Shown in pieces: positions 1 to 8,209 of a DNA stretch of 13,401 nt; within the stretch, counting starts at the first letter, position 1, and each line of letters begins with the position of its first letter. A model generated the notes under the pieces. The model was given only the letters and a program-made list of their open reading frames with translations, was not told where the DNA came from and ran no database searches. Source of the DNA: an uncultured Phaeodactylibacter sp. (GTDB taxonomy: Bacteria; Bacteroidota; Bacteroidia; Chitinophagales; Saprospiraceae). A program made the translations under genes and the position numbers. Location of the stretch: the NCBI GenBank assembly GCA_913062745.1, contig CAJXXJ010000034.1:1-13401 (forward strand). Reading direction: 5' to 3'.

Positions 1-150
1 AAGGTGCTGCGCGTAGTGCGCCACGACGGCGTGAAGGGCTACAACGCCATCACGGTAGACGCGGCAAGCCTGCCGGCAACCGGCGTACTGTCTTACACCG
101 TTGAGACAGGCGAATACACTGCAACGAAGAAGATGGTTATCGTAGAATAA
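1..150 (+). CDS. C-terminal fragment of a T9SS type A cargo protein (5' end outside window)
   Basis: Reading frame 1 is open from the window edge to a TAA at 148-150, giving 49 residues. The end reads LSYTVETGEYTATKKMVIVE, the typical last strands of a T9SS type A C-terminal sorting domain: a Y-x-V/L-x-T/S-G-x-(Y/F)-x-A-T-(K/R)-K-M pattern and a short hydrophobic tail. In that family this domain directs the protein through the outer membrane and is removed by the PorU sortase at the surface. The stretch GYNAITVDAASLPATGVL also fits, as the strand before the final hairpin. The rest of the protein is missing, so its function is unknown. The ending resembles that of giant HYR-type proteins of Saprospiria, so a paralogue of the gene starting at 10626 is plausible, by inference only. 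A strong terminator follows. Confidence 0.8.
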   Translation, partial: KVLRVVRHDGVKGYNAITVDAASLPATGVLSYTVETGEYTATKKMVIVE

Positions 151-196
151 TCAGGCTTCTGTGAAATAAGGCTGGCCGAAAGGCAGCCGCAGCGAG

Positions 197-239
197 AGCC
201 GGGCACCCCGAAAGCGGGTGCCCGGCTTTCCTGTTTTTT
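197..239 (+). terminator. Rho-independent terminator of the upstream gene
   Basis: A perfect 12-bp inverted repeat, AGCCGGGCACCC (197-208) and GGGTGCCCGGCT (216-227), encloses a 7-nt CGAAAGC loop. A T-rich run follows, with six T at 234-239. It lies 46 bp after the stop codon at 150 and about 100 bp before the next start, so it should separate the upstream gene from the cohesin operon. Confidence 0.9.
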
Positions 240-279
240 GAGCACCCGAAAATGCCCGTAAAATAGTGAGCGTGAGCAC

Positions 280-310
280 TTTCCTATGTGCGTAAAAATT
301 GCTAACTTGC
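280..310 (+). promoter_or_regulatory. Possible Bacteroidota-type promoter of the cohesin operon
   Basis: TTTC at 280-283, then 19 nt, then TAACTTGC at 303-310. The Bacteroidota housekeeping consensus is TTTG, 19-21 nt, TAnnTTTG. The spacing fits, but both boxes are imperfect. The site sits between the terminator and the ATG at 339, where a promoter is expected, and would give a leader of roughly 20 nt. Assigned by eye; treat as a hypothesis. Confidence 0.3.
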
Positions 311-338
311 CGCCTATTACAATCAATCTCATGATCCC

Positions 339-1133
339 ATGACACACACCAACCAAACTGCGAGGTTGTTCCTTTCAGTCGGGCTTTTATTCCTTCTGCC
401 CATCTTGACGCATGCACAAGTCACCATCTCTGCAACCGACCATATCGTAGAACCAGACGAGGATTTCACCGTACAAATTAAGACCAGCGATTTCGAAGGG
501 GTCATAGGCTGCCAGTTCAGCGTTTCCTGGAATCCGGAAGTTATCCGGCTCAAGGATGCCGGCAATATGAATCCGGCGCTCGTCAGTACGATCGAAAACT
601 TCAATATTGACAGCGCCATAACCCAGGGGTACATTGGCTTTGTATGGTTTCACCCGGCTATAACCGCTGTAACACTTGAAGAGGATGCGACGCTGTTCGA
701 GCTGGAATTCGAGGTAGAGACAGATCAGGCGGTAACGGATACCATTAAGTTTGGGTCTGTGCCTACAGAAATCGAAGTAGCCAGCGAATCTCTGGAAACG
801 TTGGATGTGGTTTTCGAATCGGGTATCATTCAGGTAGATGGAATGACGGATGTGATTGAGCGCCGGGCGGCGGCGGCTGTCGAACTCCAGGCTACCCCAA
901 ACCCATTCCGGGAGTCTACCACTCTCCAAATCGATGTAAAGCAAGCTATGGAAGCTACCCTGCAGGTGTTTTCACCACAGGGCAGCCTGGTATATACTTT
1001 TCCGGCCCGTACCTTCGCCCCCGGGCAGCAGATGGTCGAATTGCCGGAATACCTGTTCAAGCAAAAAGGAGCTTACTTAGTCAAAATACGATCAACCGAT
1101 TTCGTTACCACTTACAAGCTGATTGCCCAGTAG
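339..1133 (+). CDS. Secreted single-cohesin-domain protein with T9SS type A sorting domain
   Basis: 264 residues. Residues 1-27 form a Sec signal peptide (hydrophobic core FLSVGLLFLLPIL, cleavage near THAQ). Residues about 28-168 form a cohesin-like beta-sandwich: the V-x-P-D-E-D-F-T-V opening, SVSWNPEVI (the S-V-x-(Y/W)-(D/N)-P signature), the W-F-H-P strand and ATLFELEFEV. A linker with an alanine run follows (ERRAAAA), then a type A sorting domain at about 184-264, with the PNPF motif at 187-190, LQVFSPQGSLVY, the F-x-P-G-Q turn and a final YKLIAQ. The product should be exported by Sec, then by T9SS, and anchored at or released from the surface. ATG at 339 is chosen because it leads directly into the signal peptide; there is no Shine-Dalgarno sequence, as usual in Bacteroidota. 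The next gene starts 38 bp downstream and has the same fold, so co-transcription is likely. Unlike most cohesin domains of its neighbour, it lacks the NFC/ELCF cysteine pair. The ligand is unknown; a dockerin partner is not visible. Confidence 0.85.
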   Translation: MTHTNQTARLFLSVGLLFLLPILTHAQVTISATDHIVEPDEDFTVQIKTSDFEGVIGCQFSVSWNPEVIRLKDAGNMNPALVSTIENFNIDSAITQGYIGFVWFHPAITAVTLEEDATLFELEFEVETDQAVTDTIKFGSVPTEIEVASESLETLDVVFESGIIQVDGMTDVIERRAAAAVELQATPNPFRESTTLQIDVKQAMEATLQVFSPQGSLVYTFPARTFAPGQQMVELPEYLFKQKGAYLVKIRSTDFVTTYKLIAQ

Positions 1134-1171
1134 TCAGCGGCTTGTGATTCGTTAACATCCCAAATCCGAAC

Positions 1172-4100
1172 ATGATGGAAAAATTTTTTACCAGCCTAGC
1201 GTTGGGCTTACTGGCCTGCGTTATTCCCCTATCTGCACAAACACCCACCTACACTATTCATCCCCCTTCTACCGATGCTGACCTCGACCAAGTATTGGAA
1301 GTAGAGGTCCGTTTGTCTGATTTCGCAGACATCCTGAGCCAGCAGTTTGCGGTGAAATGGAACCCGGACGCCTGGCAGTTTGAGGAAATTGTGTCTACCA
1401 ATGAAGCGGACTTTCCGGGCTTCTCGTCTATTCCGGGGGTCACAATAGCTGTTCCGGGCGGTAATGTGCCGGCAGGGCAATGTAATATATCCTGGCTTCA
1501 CCCCGCCTTTCAGGGAGTTACGGTACCGGATGGAACCGTATTGTTTACCTTTCGCCTTCGTGCGGTAGGGTGCCAGCAAAGCGATATCATCTTTGATAAC
1601 GTAAGCCAGTTCATCCAAATTGAAATTGGACAAGACCAAAACGGCGCTATCGTCAATGTGGGGATGAACCCGGAGAACGGCACCGCAAACGTTAACGGTA
1701 ACGGCTGTAGCGGCGGTGGTCCGGCGGATGTGAACTTTTCTATCGGAAACGGAACCGTGGATCAGGGGCAGCAAGTCTGCCTGGGCGTTAGCGTAACTGA
1801 CTTCAACAATATCGCCAGCACTCAGCTCAGCATCAATTACGATGATAACATCCTGGATTTTGACCAGGTAGGGTCTTTCAACCTTGCCGGGCTTGATGCC
1901 AGCGACTTTAATACTTCCACACCCGGACAGATTACCATGGACTGGGCACAGAGCGGAGGCACTACTGTCAGTAATGGCACTCAGATTTTTGAAATGTGCT
2001 TTTCCGGCGCTCAGGCGGGTAGCTCAGCGGTGGCTTTCAGCGGTTCACCTCTTTCCATAGCTGTGACGGACGGCAGCGGGGCTGCTGTGAATTTCAACGG
2101 CCAGGATGGCAACGTGACCGTCAACAGTACCGGTGGTGGCGGTGGTGATTTAAGCCTGACGATCGGGAGCAATAATGTGAACGCCGGTGAAAACTTCTGC
2201 CTGCCGATTACGGTACAGAACTTTACGGATATGTTGGGTTTCGACTTCTCTGTCGCATATGACCCCAGCTTACTGGATTTCACGCAAGTGTCGAATGTAA
2301 ACCCTGCCCTGACCGGTTTCAACCCCATCGCAAACGTAGCGAATCCGGCTGACGGCAGCATCACCGTACAGTACTTTGATCAGACGCTGGCCGGGGTCAG
2401 CCTGCCTAACGATGCGGTGCTGTTTGAGCTCTGCTTTACAGCAGAAAGCGCCGGCACAACACCGGTAGCCTGGGCAAATATGCCAACCGCAATCGAATTT
2501 ATCGATGTCAACGAAAACATCGTACCGGCCATCACCAACAACGGTAACGTAGTCATTGACGGCGGCGGCGGATCAGATGATCTGACCCTGAATATGGAAA
2601 GCGCTACGGTGAATGCCGGTGACGATTTTTGCCTGGCAATCACAGCGGACAACTTTACCAACATGCTCGGCTTCGACTTCTCAGTCGCCTACAACCCGGG
2701 CATCCTGGATTTCACGCAAGTAACTAACGTCAACCCGGCTCTGACCGGTTTTAATCCTATCGCAAACGTAGCCAATCCGACTGACGGCAGTATCACTGTA
2801 CAGTACTTTGATCAGACTTTGGCCGGAGTCAGCCTGCCCGACGGAGCCGTGCTGTTTGAACTTTGCTTTACGGCCGAGAGCGGCGGCACTACTCCGGTAG
2901 CATTTGCGGACACGCCCACTCCCAGAGAATTCATCGATGTAGACGAAAACATCGTTCCGGCCATTACGAATAATGGCAGCGTTACCGTAGAGGGCGATAG
3001 TGGTGGCCCTGTGACTACGGACCTGTTCCTGACTTCTCCGGATGTCACAGTAGACCCCGGTGAAGAATTTTGTATGCCGGTAGAGGTGTACAACTTTGAT
3101 GGCATGGTCGGTATGTCTTTCATCATTGAGTATGATCCTAACCTGTTGCAGTACGAGTCTATCACGAATGTAAACAGTGCGCTTGCCGGTTTTTCCGTAG
3201 CAGCTAACATCGGCAACCCCTCTCCGGGCAAAATTACAGTGTCTTATGTAGAGCCTACCCTTTCCAACCCGATCAGTATCCCGGATGGTGAGAGCCTGTT
3301 CGATGTTTGCTTCACTGCATTGGGAGAAGGCGTGGAAACAGATGTGGACTTCACCGGAGATATGACCACGCCCTTTGAGTTCATTGATGTCAATGAGGAG
3401 CTGATCCCGGCTGACTCGGAGGAGAGCAAGGTAAGCTTTACCGGTACTTTCGACGGTGTAATCGTTGCGGCGGAAGGCCTCACGGTAACACCGGGAGAAG
3501 ACTTCTGCGTAGCGTTCACTACAGAAAACTTCACGGATATTCAGGGCTTCAACTTTACCATCACTTATGATCCGGCAGCCCTGAGCTTCAATGAAGTGAT
3601 CAATACCAACAGTAACCTTGGCCAGTTTTTGCCATCCGCCAATTTCGGCAACCCGCAGCCGGGTATCGTAACCGTGTTTTGGCTGGAGCCAGCTGTACAG
3701 TCCGAAACATTACCGGATGGCGCCGTGCTGTTCGAGCTGTGCTTCACTGCGCTTGGGCAGGATGGCAGCTGCTCTGAAATTGACTTTTCGGACAGCCCAA
3801 CTTCCATCGAGTTTACGGATAGTAACGAAAACCTGCTGGACGTTTTCCTGAATGATAACGATATCTGCATCGATGACAACGTTGCCGGGCAGGTACAGGC
3901 AGCCATCGGGGATGCGAACGTCGACCTTGATGCCAACTTCTGTATCCCGGTAACGGTGGATAACTTCAACAGCATCACCGAATTTGGCTTTACCGTAGTA
4001 TATGACGATCAGGAACTGACCCTGGATCAAATCACTGGCCTGAACAGCAACCTGCCTGGCTTTGCCCAGGGCAACTTCAACACCAGCAACGCCGGCCAGA

Positions 4101-7100
4101 TTGGTGTCAGCTGGATGGATGGCCTGCCGCAAAGCCTGCCGGATGATGCAGTCCTGTTTAACCTCTGCTTTACAGCGACAGGTACGCCGGGGCAATCTTC
4201 GGAAGTGACCTTCTCGAGCGCAGTAGAGCCGATCAACTTTGTAAGCAGCATCGAAGGGGTAATGGACTTCAGCGGTAATAACGGTACCGTATTTATCAAC
4301 AGCCTTTTCGATGGTTTCCTGCTCACCATTGCCGATGAAACGGTGATGCCGGGAGAGAACTTCTGCCTGCCGGTAACGACGCTGAATTTTGAGAACGTAG
4401 CCAGCTTCGCATTCGGGATGTCTTTTGACCCGACTCAGCTGGAATTCCAGTCTGTAAACAACCTCAACCCGGACCTGCCACAGTTTACGGTAGGCGGCAA
4501 CTTTGGCCTTCCGGGAGAAGGCGGTGTGCCGAATAACCTCATCACTACGACTTATGTGCACCCTACCGTTTCGCAGGTCAACCTGCCTAATGGCAGCGTG
4601 TTGTTTGAGCTTTGCTTCGAGGCTATCGGGCAGGATGGCGAAGTTTCAAACGTTGCCTTTACCAATACGCCGCAGGTACAAATTGAAGTGACCGACGGTA
4701 CCAATATTATTGAGTTTAACGGCGAGCCGGGTACCGTAACCATTTCCGCTATTCAACCGCCTGCCATTCAAGCAGCTAATATTACAGATGTAGCTTGCCG
4801 GGGCGAAGCCAATGGTGCGATCGGCATTGATGTAAGCGGTGGTACCGGTGGGCCTTACTCCTATACCTGGAGCAACGGTATGACCGGAGATACGATCTCC
4901 AACCTTACCGCCGGCTCTTATACGGTAACGGTTTCGGACAACGGTTCCGGTGGCCTGAATACCACCGTAACGTATCAGGTGGAAGAACCGGCAGCTGACC
5001 TCGCAGTCTCCGGCGGCATTGCTGCACCCAGCTGTTCCGGCGGTACAAATGGCAGCATCAGCCTCAACGTTAGCGGCGGTACGCCAAACTACAGCATCAG
5101 CTGGGATAACGGTATCCCTAACGGACAAATGAACCCGGCAAACCTCGGTGGTGGCACGTACTGTGTGACGATCACTGACGCCAACGGGTGTACTGCTTCG
5201 GATTGCTTCATCATTCCTGCCGGCTCCGGCAACGGACCGGTTATCAATGGTACGGTAGAAAATGTAAGCTGCCCGGGTGATAGCGATGGTTCTGTTTCCA
5301 TCAACGTAAGCAATGCCAACGGCGGTGTCACTTATTTCTGGCAGCCTGGCGTAGTGGGGCAGCCCACGCTTTCTAACCTGAGCGCCGGCAACTACACCGT
5401 GACCGTGATAGACGACGCCAGCTGCTCTTCTACAGAGAGCTTTCAGGTACAGGGTCCTGCGCCGATCAATGCAAACCCGACGATCGCTTCTGTTGACTGT
5501 AAAGGAGAAGCTACGGGAGCCATTCAGCTGAATACTACCGGCGGTAACGGTGGCTTTAGCTACAACTGGAGCACCGGTGCAACGACAAACAGCATTACCA
5601 ATCTTCCTGCGGGCACCTACAGTGTAGTCATCGAAGACAGCCAAGGCTGCCAGGAAACGGAAAGCTACACGGTAACGGAGCCGAACCAGGAGCTGATGGT
5701 CAACTCGATTGCGCCTACCGCAATCACGCAGAGCACAGCGGGCAGCGTTTCGCTGAACGTATCCGGCGGCACCAGCCCGTACAGTTTCAGCTGGAGTGGG
5801 CCGAACGGCTTCAGCTCTGCCAGCCAAAACCTTAGCGGGCTGACCGAAGGTGGAGAATACTGTGTGACTATTGAAGACAACCGCGGTTGTACCACCACGG
5901 CCTGTGCGATGGTGATCAACGCGCTGCGCCTGAACAGTAATATTACGGACGCCTGCTTCGAAGAGGCGAACGGATCTATCACGCTGAACGTAGACGGCGG
6001 CACACCGCCTTACTCCTATACCTGGAGCAACGGCGGCAGCGCCGGGCCTGTCCTGCCGAACCTGGCGGGAGGCACCTACTCGGTTACAGTGACGGACAGC
6101 GCCAACGAATCAGTTACGAGCACATTCGTCGTCGGCGAGTCTCCGGAAATCACCGCCAACCCAATGGTGGTTCCGGTAACAGGAGCTTCCGGCAATAATA
6201 ACGGCTCCATCACCCTCAACGCAGCCGGCGGCAGTCAGCCGCTGTCGTATACCTGGAGCGGGCCGAACGGCTTCACTTCCAGCAGCTCAAGCCTCAGCAA
6301 CCTGGCTATGGGCACTTACTGCGTGACCATCACCGACAACAACCTGGGCAACAACTGTACCTGGGAAAGCTGCTTTGAAATCATATTCGCTTCCCCGCTG
6401 CAGCAGGCACAGCTTTCGGCTGAAGGCACAAGCTGCTCCTACACCGAAGATGGTACGCTTACCGTAACCATCGTGGGTGGTGTGGCACCTTACACCGTAC
6501 AGGTCACGACCTCGGAAGGGGAGGTAATCTCTGAGCAGGTGTCGATGAGCAGCTTCACATTCACCAACCTGCCGGCCGGCAACACGAGCGTAAGCGTTAC
6601 TGACGCACTCGGCGCTTCCCTGCCGTCTAACAGCATTATGGTCCCGGCCGCACCGTCACTGATCGCTAACCCGATTGACTATCAGCACGCCACAGCAGGT
6701 GACTGCAACGGTAGCGTGGAAATCAGCGTAAGCGGCGGTACAGCGCCTTACACCGTATCCTGGAACAACGGTGCCGGCAACGGTACTGAAGTAGACGAGC
6801 TATGCGGCGACTTCTGGTATGTGCCTACCGTTACGGATGCGAACGGGTGTACCGTGGATGTGGATTCCACCTTCATTAATGAGTTCTCCGTAGAACTGGT
6901 GGATGTAACGGATACCGACTGCCCACAGGATGAAACCGGCGCTATTGATATTCAGGTCAGCGGTGGTGACCCGGGGTACATCTTCACCTGGATCAAAAAC
7001 GAAAATACCAACATACCGGTCTCTAACGAAGAAGACCTCAACAATATCACTTCCGGTAATTACACCGTAATTGTAGAAGAGCCTTCCGGCAACACCATTA

Positions 7101-8131
7101 TGCTGGAAATTACCGTGGAAACTTCTTCAGAGCTGGAGGTCGTAACTTTTGTGGATACGGATTACAACGGCTTCGACGTAAGCTGCCCGGATGCAGCTGA
7201 TGGCGCAGCAAGAGCAGTAGCCACCGGCAGCACCGGCTACACTTATGAGTGGCTGGACGAAGAACAGATGCTCGTAGGCATGGAAGCAGAGCTCGAAGGC
7301 CTGGCTGCAGGTACTTATCAGCTTGTCGTCACCGACGAGCTGGGCTGTGCGATGACCAATGAAGTGGTCCTTACTGCACCGGACTCTATGCGGGTAGACG
7401 GCTTTGTTCAAAATGTACGCTGCCACGATGGGAATAACGGCGCAATTAATGTGGATATAGAAGGCGGTTTGTCTCCCTACAACTACTTCTGGAGCCACGG
7501 GCCTACCGGAGAACGCATTACGATGCAGGCACCGGGCGCCTACACGGTAACCGTAGTAGACGAAAATAACTGTGAAGCAACCGGCAACTTTGTAATCGCT
7601 AACCCGGATCCGATTGAGCTGACAGTAGAAATGGAGCCCGCTACCGAGGGATGCAACGGTGCCCTGCTGGTCATGGCAGAAGGCGGTACCGCTCCGTACA
7701 TCTTCAACTGGACCACGGTGCCGGGTGATAATAACGATGCACAGATTGTAGACCAGTGCCCGGGCGAATACTTCGTTCAGGTGCGGGATGCAAATGGCTG
7801 TCTATCCGCCCTTACATCCTTTGAGGTCATGGACCGCCGCTTTGAGTGCTTGTCTGAAAGTATAGTGATTACTCCGGATGACGGCAACGGGCAGAACGAC
7901 GAGTTCATCATCTTCTGTGTAGGCGAGTACCCGCAGAACCACCTCGAAGTATACAACCGCTGGGGACAGCTGGTATTCGAGGTGGATAACTACGACAATA
8001 CCTGGAACGGTACAACGCCGGATGGCACGGAACTGCCGGCAGGTGCTTACTACTACGTATTTGAATATACAGACCCCACGGGCGAACCGCAGCAGCAGAA
8101 AGGCTCACTGACTATTCTGCGCGACGAATAA
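1172..8131 (+). CDS. Giant T9SS surface protein: 8 cohesin-like domains, about 13 SprB-type repeats, type B C-terminal sorting domain
   Basis: 2319 residues. A signal peptide ends near LSAQ (residue 23). Eight cohesin-like domains follow, starting at about residues 24, 186, 326, 470, 614, 761, 907 and 1047; most carry the (Y/F)-(D/N)-(D/P)-x-x-L-x-(F/L) strand and the DGAVLFELCF-type strand. Residues about 1198-2220 hold some 13 SprB/PKD-like repeats of about 79 residues, of the pattern S-G-G-T-x-P-Y-x-(Y/F)-x-W ... G-x-Y-x-V-T-(V/I)-x-D-x-x-G-C. The last ~95 residues (ITPDDGNGQNDEF, LEVYNRWGQLVFE, TWNG, LPAGAYYYVFEY) are a gliding-motility-associated type B (CHU_C-type) sorting domain. The product should be a long, acidic, surface-exposed adhesin or scaffold exported by T9SS. 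SprB of Flavobacterium shares the repeat and sorting logic but is not the same protein. Two adjacent ATGs (1172, 1175) are possible starts and neither has a Shine-Dalgarno sequence. The PorP/SprF-like gene downstream is its probable export/anchoring partner. The cohesin ligand is unknown. Confidence 0.88.
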   Translation: MMEKFFTSLALGLLACVIPLSAQTPTYTIHPPSTDADLDQVLEVEVRLSDFADILSQQFAVKWNPDAWQFEEIVSTNEADFPGFSSIPGVTIAVPGGNVPAGQCNISWLHPAFQGVTVPDGTVLFTFRLRAVGCQQSDIIFDNVSQFIQIEIGQDQNGAIVNVGMNPENGTANVNGNGCSGGGPADVNFSIGNGTVDQGQQVCLGVSVTDFNNIASTQLSINYDDNILDFDQVGSFNLAGLDASDFNTSTPGQITMDWAQSGGTTVSNGTQIFEMCFSGAQAGSSAVAFSGSPLSIAVTDGSGAAVNFNGQDGNVTVNSTGGGGGDLSLTIGSNNVNAGENFCLPITVQNFTDMLGFDFSVAYDPSLLDFTQVSNVNPALTGFNPIANVANPADGSITVQYFDQTLAGVSLPNDAVLFELCFTAESAGTTPVAWANMPTAIEFIDVNENIVPAITNNGNVVIDGGGGSDDLTLNMESATVNAGDDFCLAITADNFTNMLGFDFSVAYNPGILDFTQVTNVNPALTGFNPIANVANPTDGSITVQYFDQTLAGVSLPDGAVLFELCFTAESGGTTPVAFADTPTPREFIDVDENIVPAITNNGSVTVEGDSGGPVTTDLFLTSPDVTVDPGEEFCMPVEVYNFDGMVGMSFIIEYDPNLLQYESITNVNSALAGFSVAANIGNPSPGKITVSYVEPTLSNPISIPDGESLFDVCFTALGEGVETDVDFTGDMTTPFEFIDVNEELIPADSEESKVSFTGTFDGVIVAAEGLTVTPGEDFCVAFTTENFTDIQGFNFTITYDPAALSFNEVINTNSNLGQFLPSANFGNPQPGIVTVFWLEPAVQSETLPDGAVLFELCFTALGQDGSCSEIDFSDSPTSIEFTDSNENLLDVFLNDNDICIDDNVAGQVQAAIGDANVDLDANFCIPVTVDNFNSITEFGFTVVYDDQELTLDQITGLNSNLPGFAQGNFNTSNAGQIGVSWMDGLPQSLPDDAVLFNLCFTATGTPGQSSEVTFSSAVEPINFVSSIEGVMDFSGNNGTVFINSLFDGFLLTIADETVMPGENFCLPVTTLNFENVASFAFGMSFDPTQLEFQSVNNLNPDLPQFTVGGNFGLPGEGGVPNNLITTTYVHPTVSQVNLPNGSVLFELCFEAIGQDGEVSNVAFTNTPQVQIEVTDGTNIIEFNGEPGTVTISAIQPPAIQAANITDVACRGEANGAIGIDVSGGTGGPYSYTWSNGMTGDTISNLTAGSYTVTVSDNGSGGLNTTVTYQVEEPAADLAVSGGIAAPSCSGGTNGSISLNVSGGTPNYSISWDNGIPNGQMNPANLGGGTYCVTITDANGCTASDCFIIPAGSGNGPVINGTVENVSCPGDSDGSVSINVSNANGGVTYFWQPGVVGQPTLSNLSAGNYTVTVIDDASCSSTESFQVQGPAPINANPTIASVDCKGEATGAIQLNTTGGNGGFSYNWSTGATTNSITNLPAGTYSVVIEDSQGCQETESYTVTEPNQELMVNSIAPTAITQSTAGSVSLNVSGGTSPYSFSWSGPNGFSSASQNLSGLTEGGEYCVTIEDNRGCTTTACAMVINALRLNSNITDACFEEANGSITLNVDGGTPPYSYTWSNGGSAGPVLPNLAGGTYSVTVTDSANESVTSTFVVGESPEITANPMVVPVTGASGNNNGSITLNAAGGSQPLSYTWSGPNGFTSSSSSLSNLAMGTYCVTITDNNLGNNCTWESCFEIIFASPLQQAQLSAEGTSCSYTEDGTLTVTIVGGVAPYTVQVTTSEGEVISEQVSMSSFTFTNLPAGNTSVSVTDALGASLPSNSIMVPAAPSLIANPIDYQHATAGDCNGSVEISVSGGTAPYTVSWNNGAGNGTEVDELCGDFWYVPTVTDANGCTVDVDSTFINEFSVELVDVTDTDCPQDETGAIDIQVSGGDPGYIFTWIKNENTNIPVSNEEDLNNITSGNYTVIVEEPSGNTIMLEITVETSSELEVVTFVDTDYNGFDVSCPDAADGAARAVATGSTGYTYEWLDEEQMLVGMEAELEGLAAGTYQLVVTDELGCAMTNEVVLTAPDSMRVDGFVQNVRCHDGNNGAINVDIEGGLSPYNYFWSHGPTGERITMQAPGAYTVTVVDENNCEATGNFVIANPDPIELTVEMEPATEGCNGALLVMAEGGTAPYIFNWTTVPGDNNDAQIVDQCPGEYFVQVRDANGCLSALTSFEVMDRRFECLSESIVITPDDGNGQNDEFIIFCVGEYPQNHLEVYNRWGQLVFEVDNYDNTWNGTTPDGTELPAGAYYYVFEYTDPTGEPQQQKGSLTILRDE
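1241..4762 (+). repeat. Array of eight cohesin-like domains within the giant protein
   Basis: The modules are about 140-160 codons each, beginning near 1241, 1727, 2147, 2579, 3011, 3452, 3890 and 4310. Glycine-rich linkers separate the first ones (for example STGGGGG before domain 3 and DGGGGSD before domain 4), while later modules abut closely. Domains 2-8 share a cysteine in the opening strand (E-x-F-C or similar) and another in the L-F-E-L-C-F strand; domain 1 lacks this pair. The fold call is from sequence motifs only. Confidence 0.75.
2147..3010 (+). repeat. Tandem duplication of cohesin modules 3 and 4 (432-bp unit)
   Basis: Two in-frame copies lie exactly 432 bp (144 codons) apart: TTCACGCAAG at 2279 and 2711, GTACTTTGAT at 2371 and 2803. 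Over 84 aligned residues from NVNPALTG to PAITNNG, 74 are identical by hand count. The DNA carries many silent differences, so the copies are much closer to each other than to other modules but are not a fresh duplication. Confidence 0.85.
4763..7831 (+). repeat. Array of about thirteen SprB/PKD-like repeats
   Basis: Repeats of 73-85 residues share a starting D/V-x-C followed by an acidic G-x-(I/V) strand, the GG-x-x-PY-x-x-x-W core and a G-x-Y-x-V-T-V-x-D-x-x-G-C end. Representative cores are PYSYTWSNG near 4855 and again near 6008, PYSFSWSGP near 5777 and PYNYFWSHG near 7475. The eighth repeat has lost the core tryptophan (PYTVQVTTSEG) and the third lacks the GG-x-PY turn. SprB-type repeats are known from secreted adhesins and gliding proteins of Bacteroidota, where they form extended stalks; that role is inferred here. 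Confidence 0.8.
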
Positions 8132-8136
8132 TTTCC

Positions 8137-8170
8137 GGGGGCTGCTGCGCAGCATGAGCGGAGCAGCCCC
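8137..8170 (+). other. Intergenic hairpin between the giant surface gene and the porP/sprF-like gene
   Basis: GGGGCTGCT (8138-8146) pairs perfectly with AGCAGCCCC (8162-8170). Past one mismatch, CGC (8148-8150) pairs with GCG (8158-8160), closing a loop of AGCATGA. It starts 6 bp after the stop codon at 8131. No T-run follows, so it is not a typical terminator. It could protect the upstream mRNA 3' end or reduce read-through into the downstream gene. Confidence 0.55.
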
Positions 8171-8209
8171 TAACTATTCATTCTTCCACCCACAACCGAT
8201 TTTGATCCT

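Noticed and set aside
4646..5827. Minus-strand open frame of 393 codons inside the giant gene, and similar ones at 3710-4561 and 387-944
   Set aside because: They are antisense to clear repeat domains, have arginine-rich sequences without motifs or signal peptides, and arise from the codon bias of the + strand gene.
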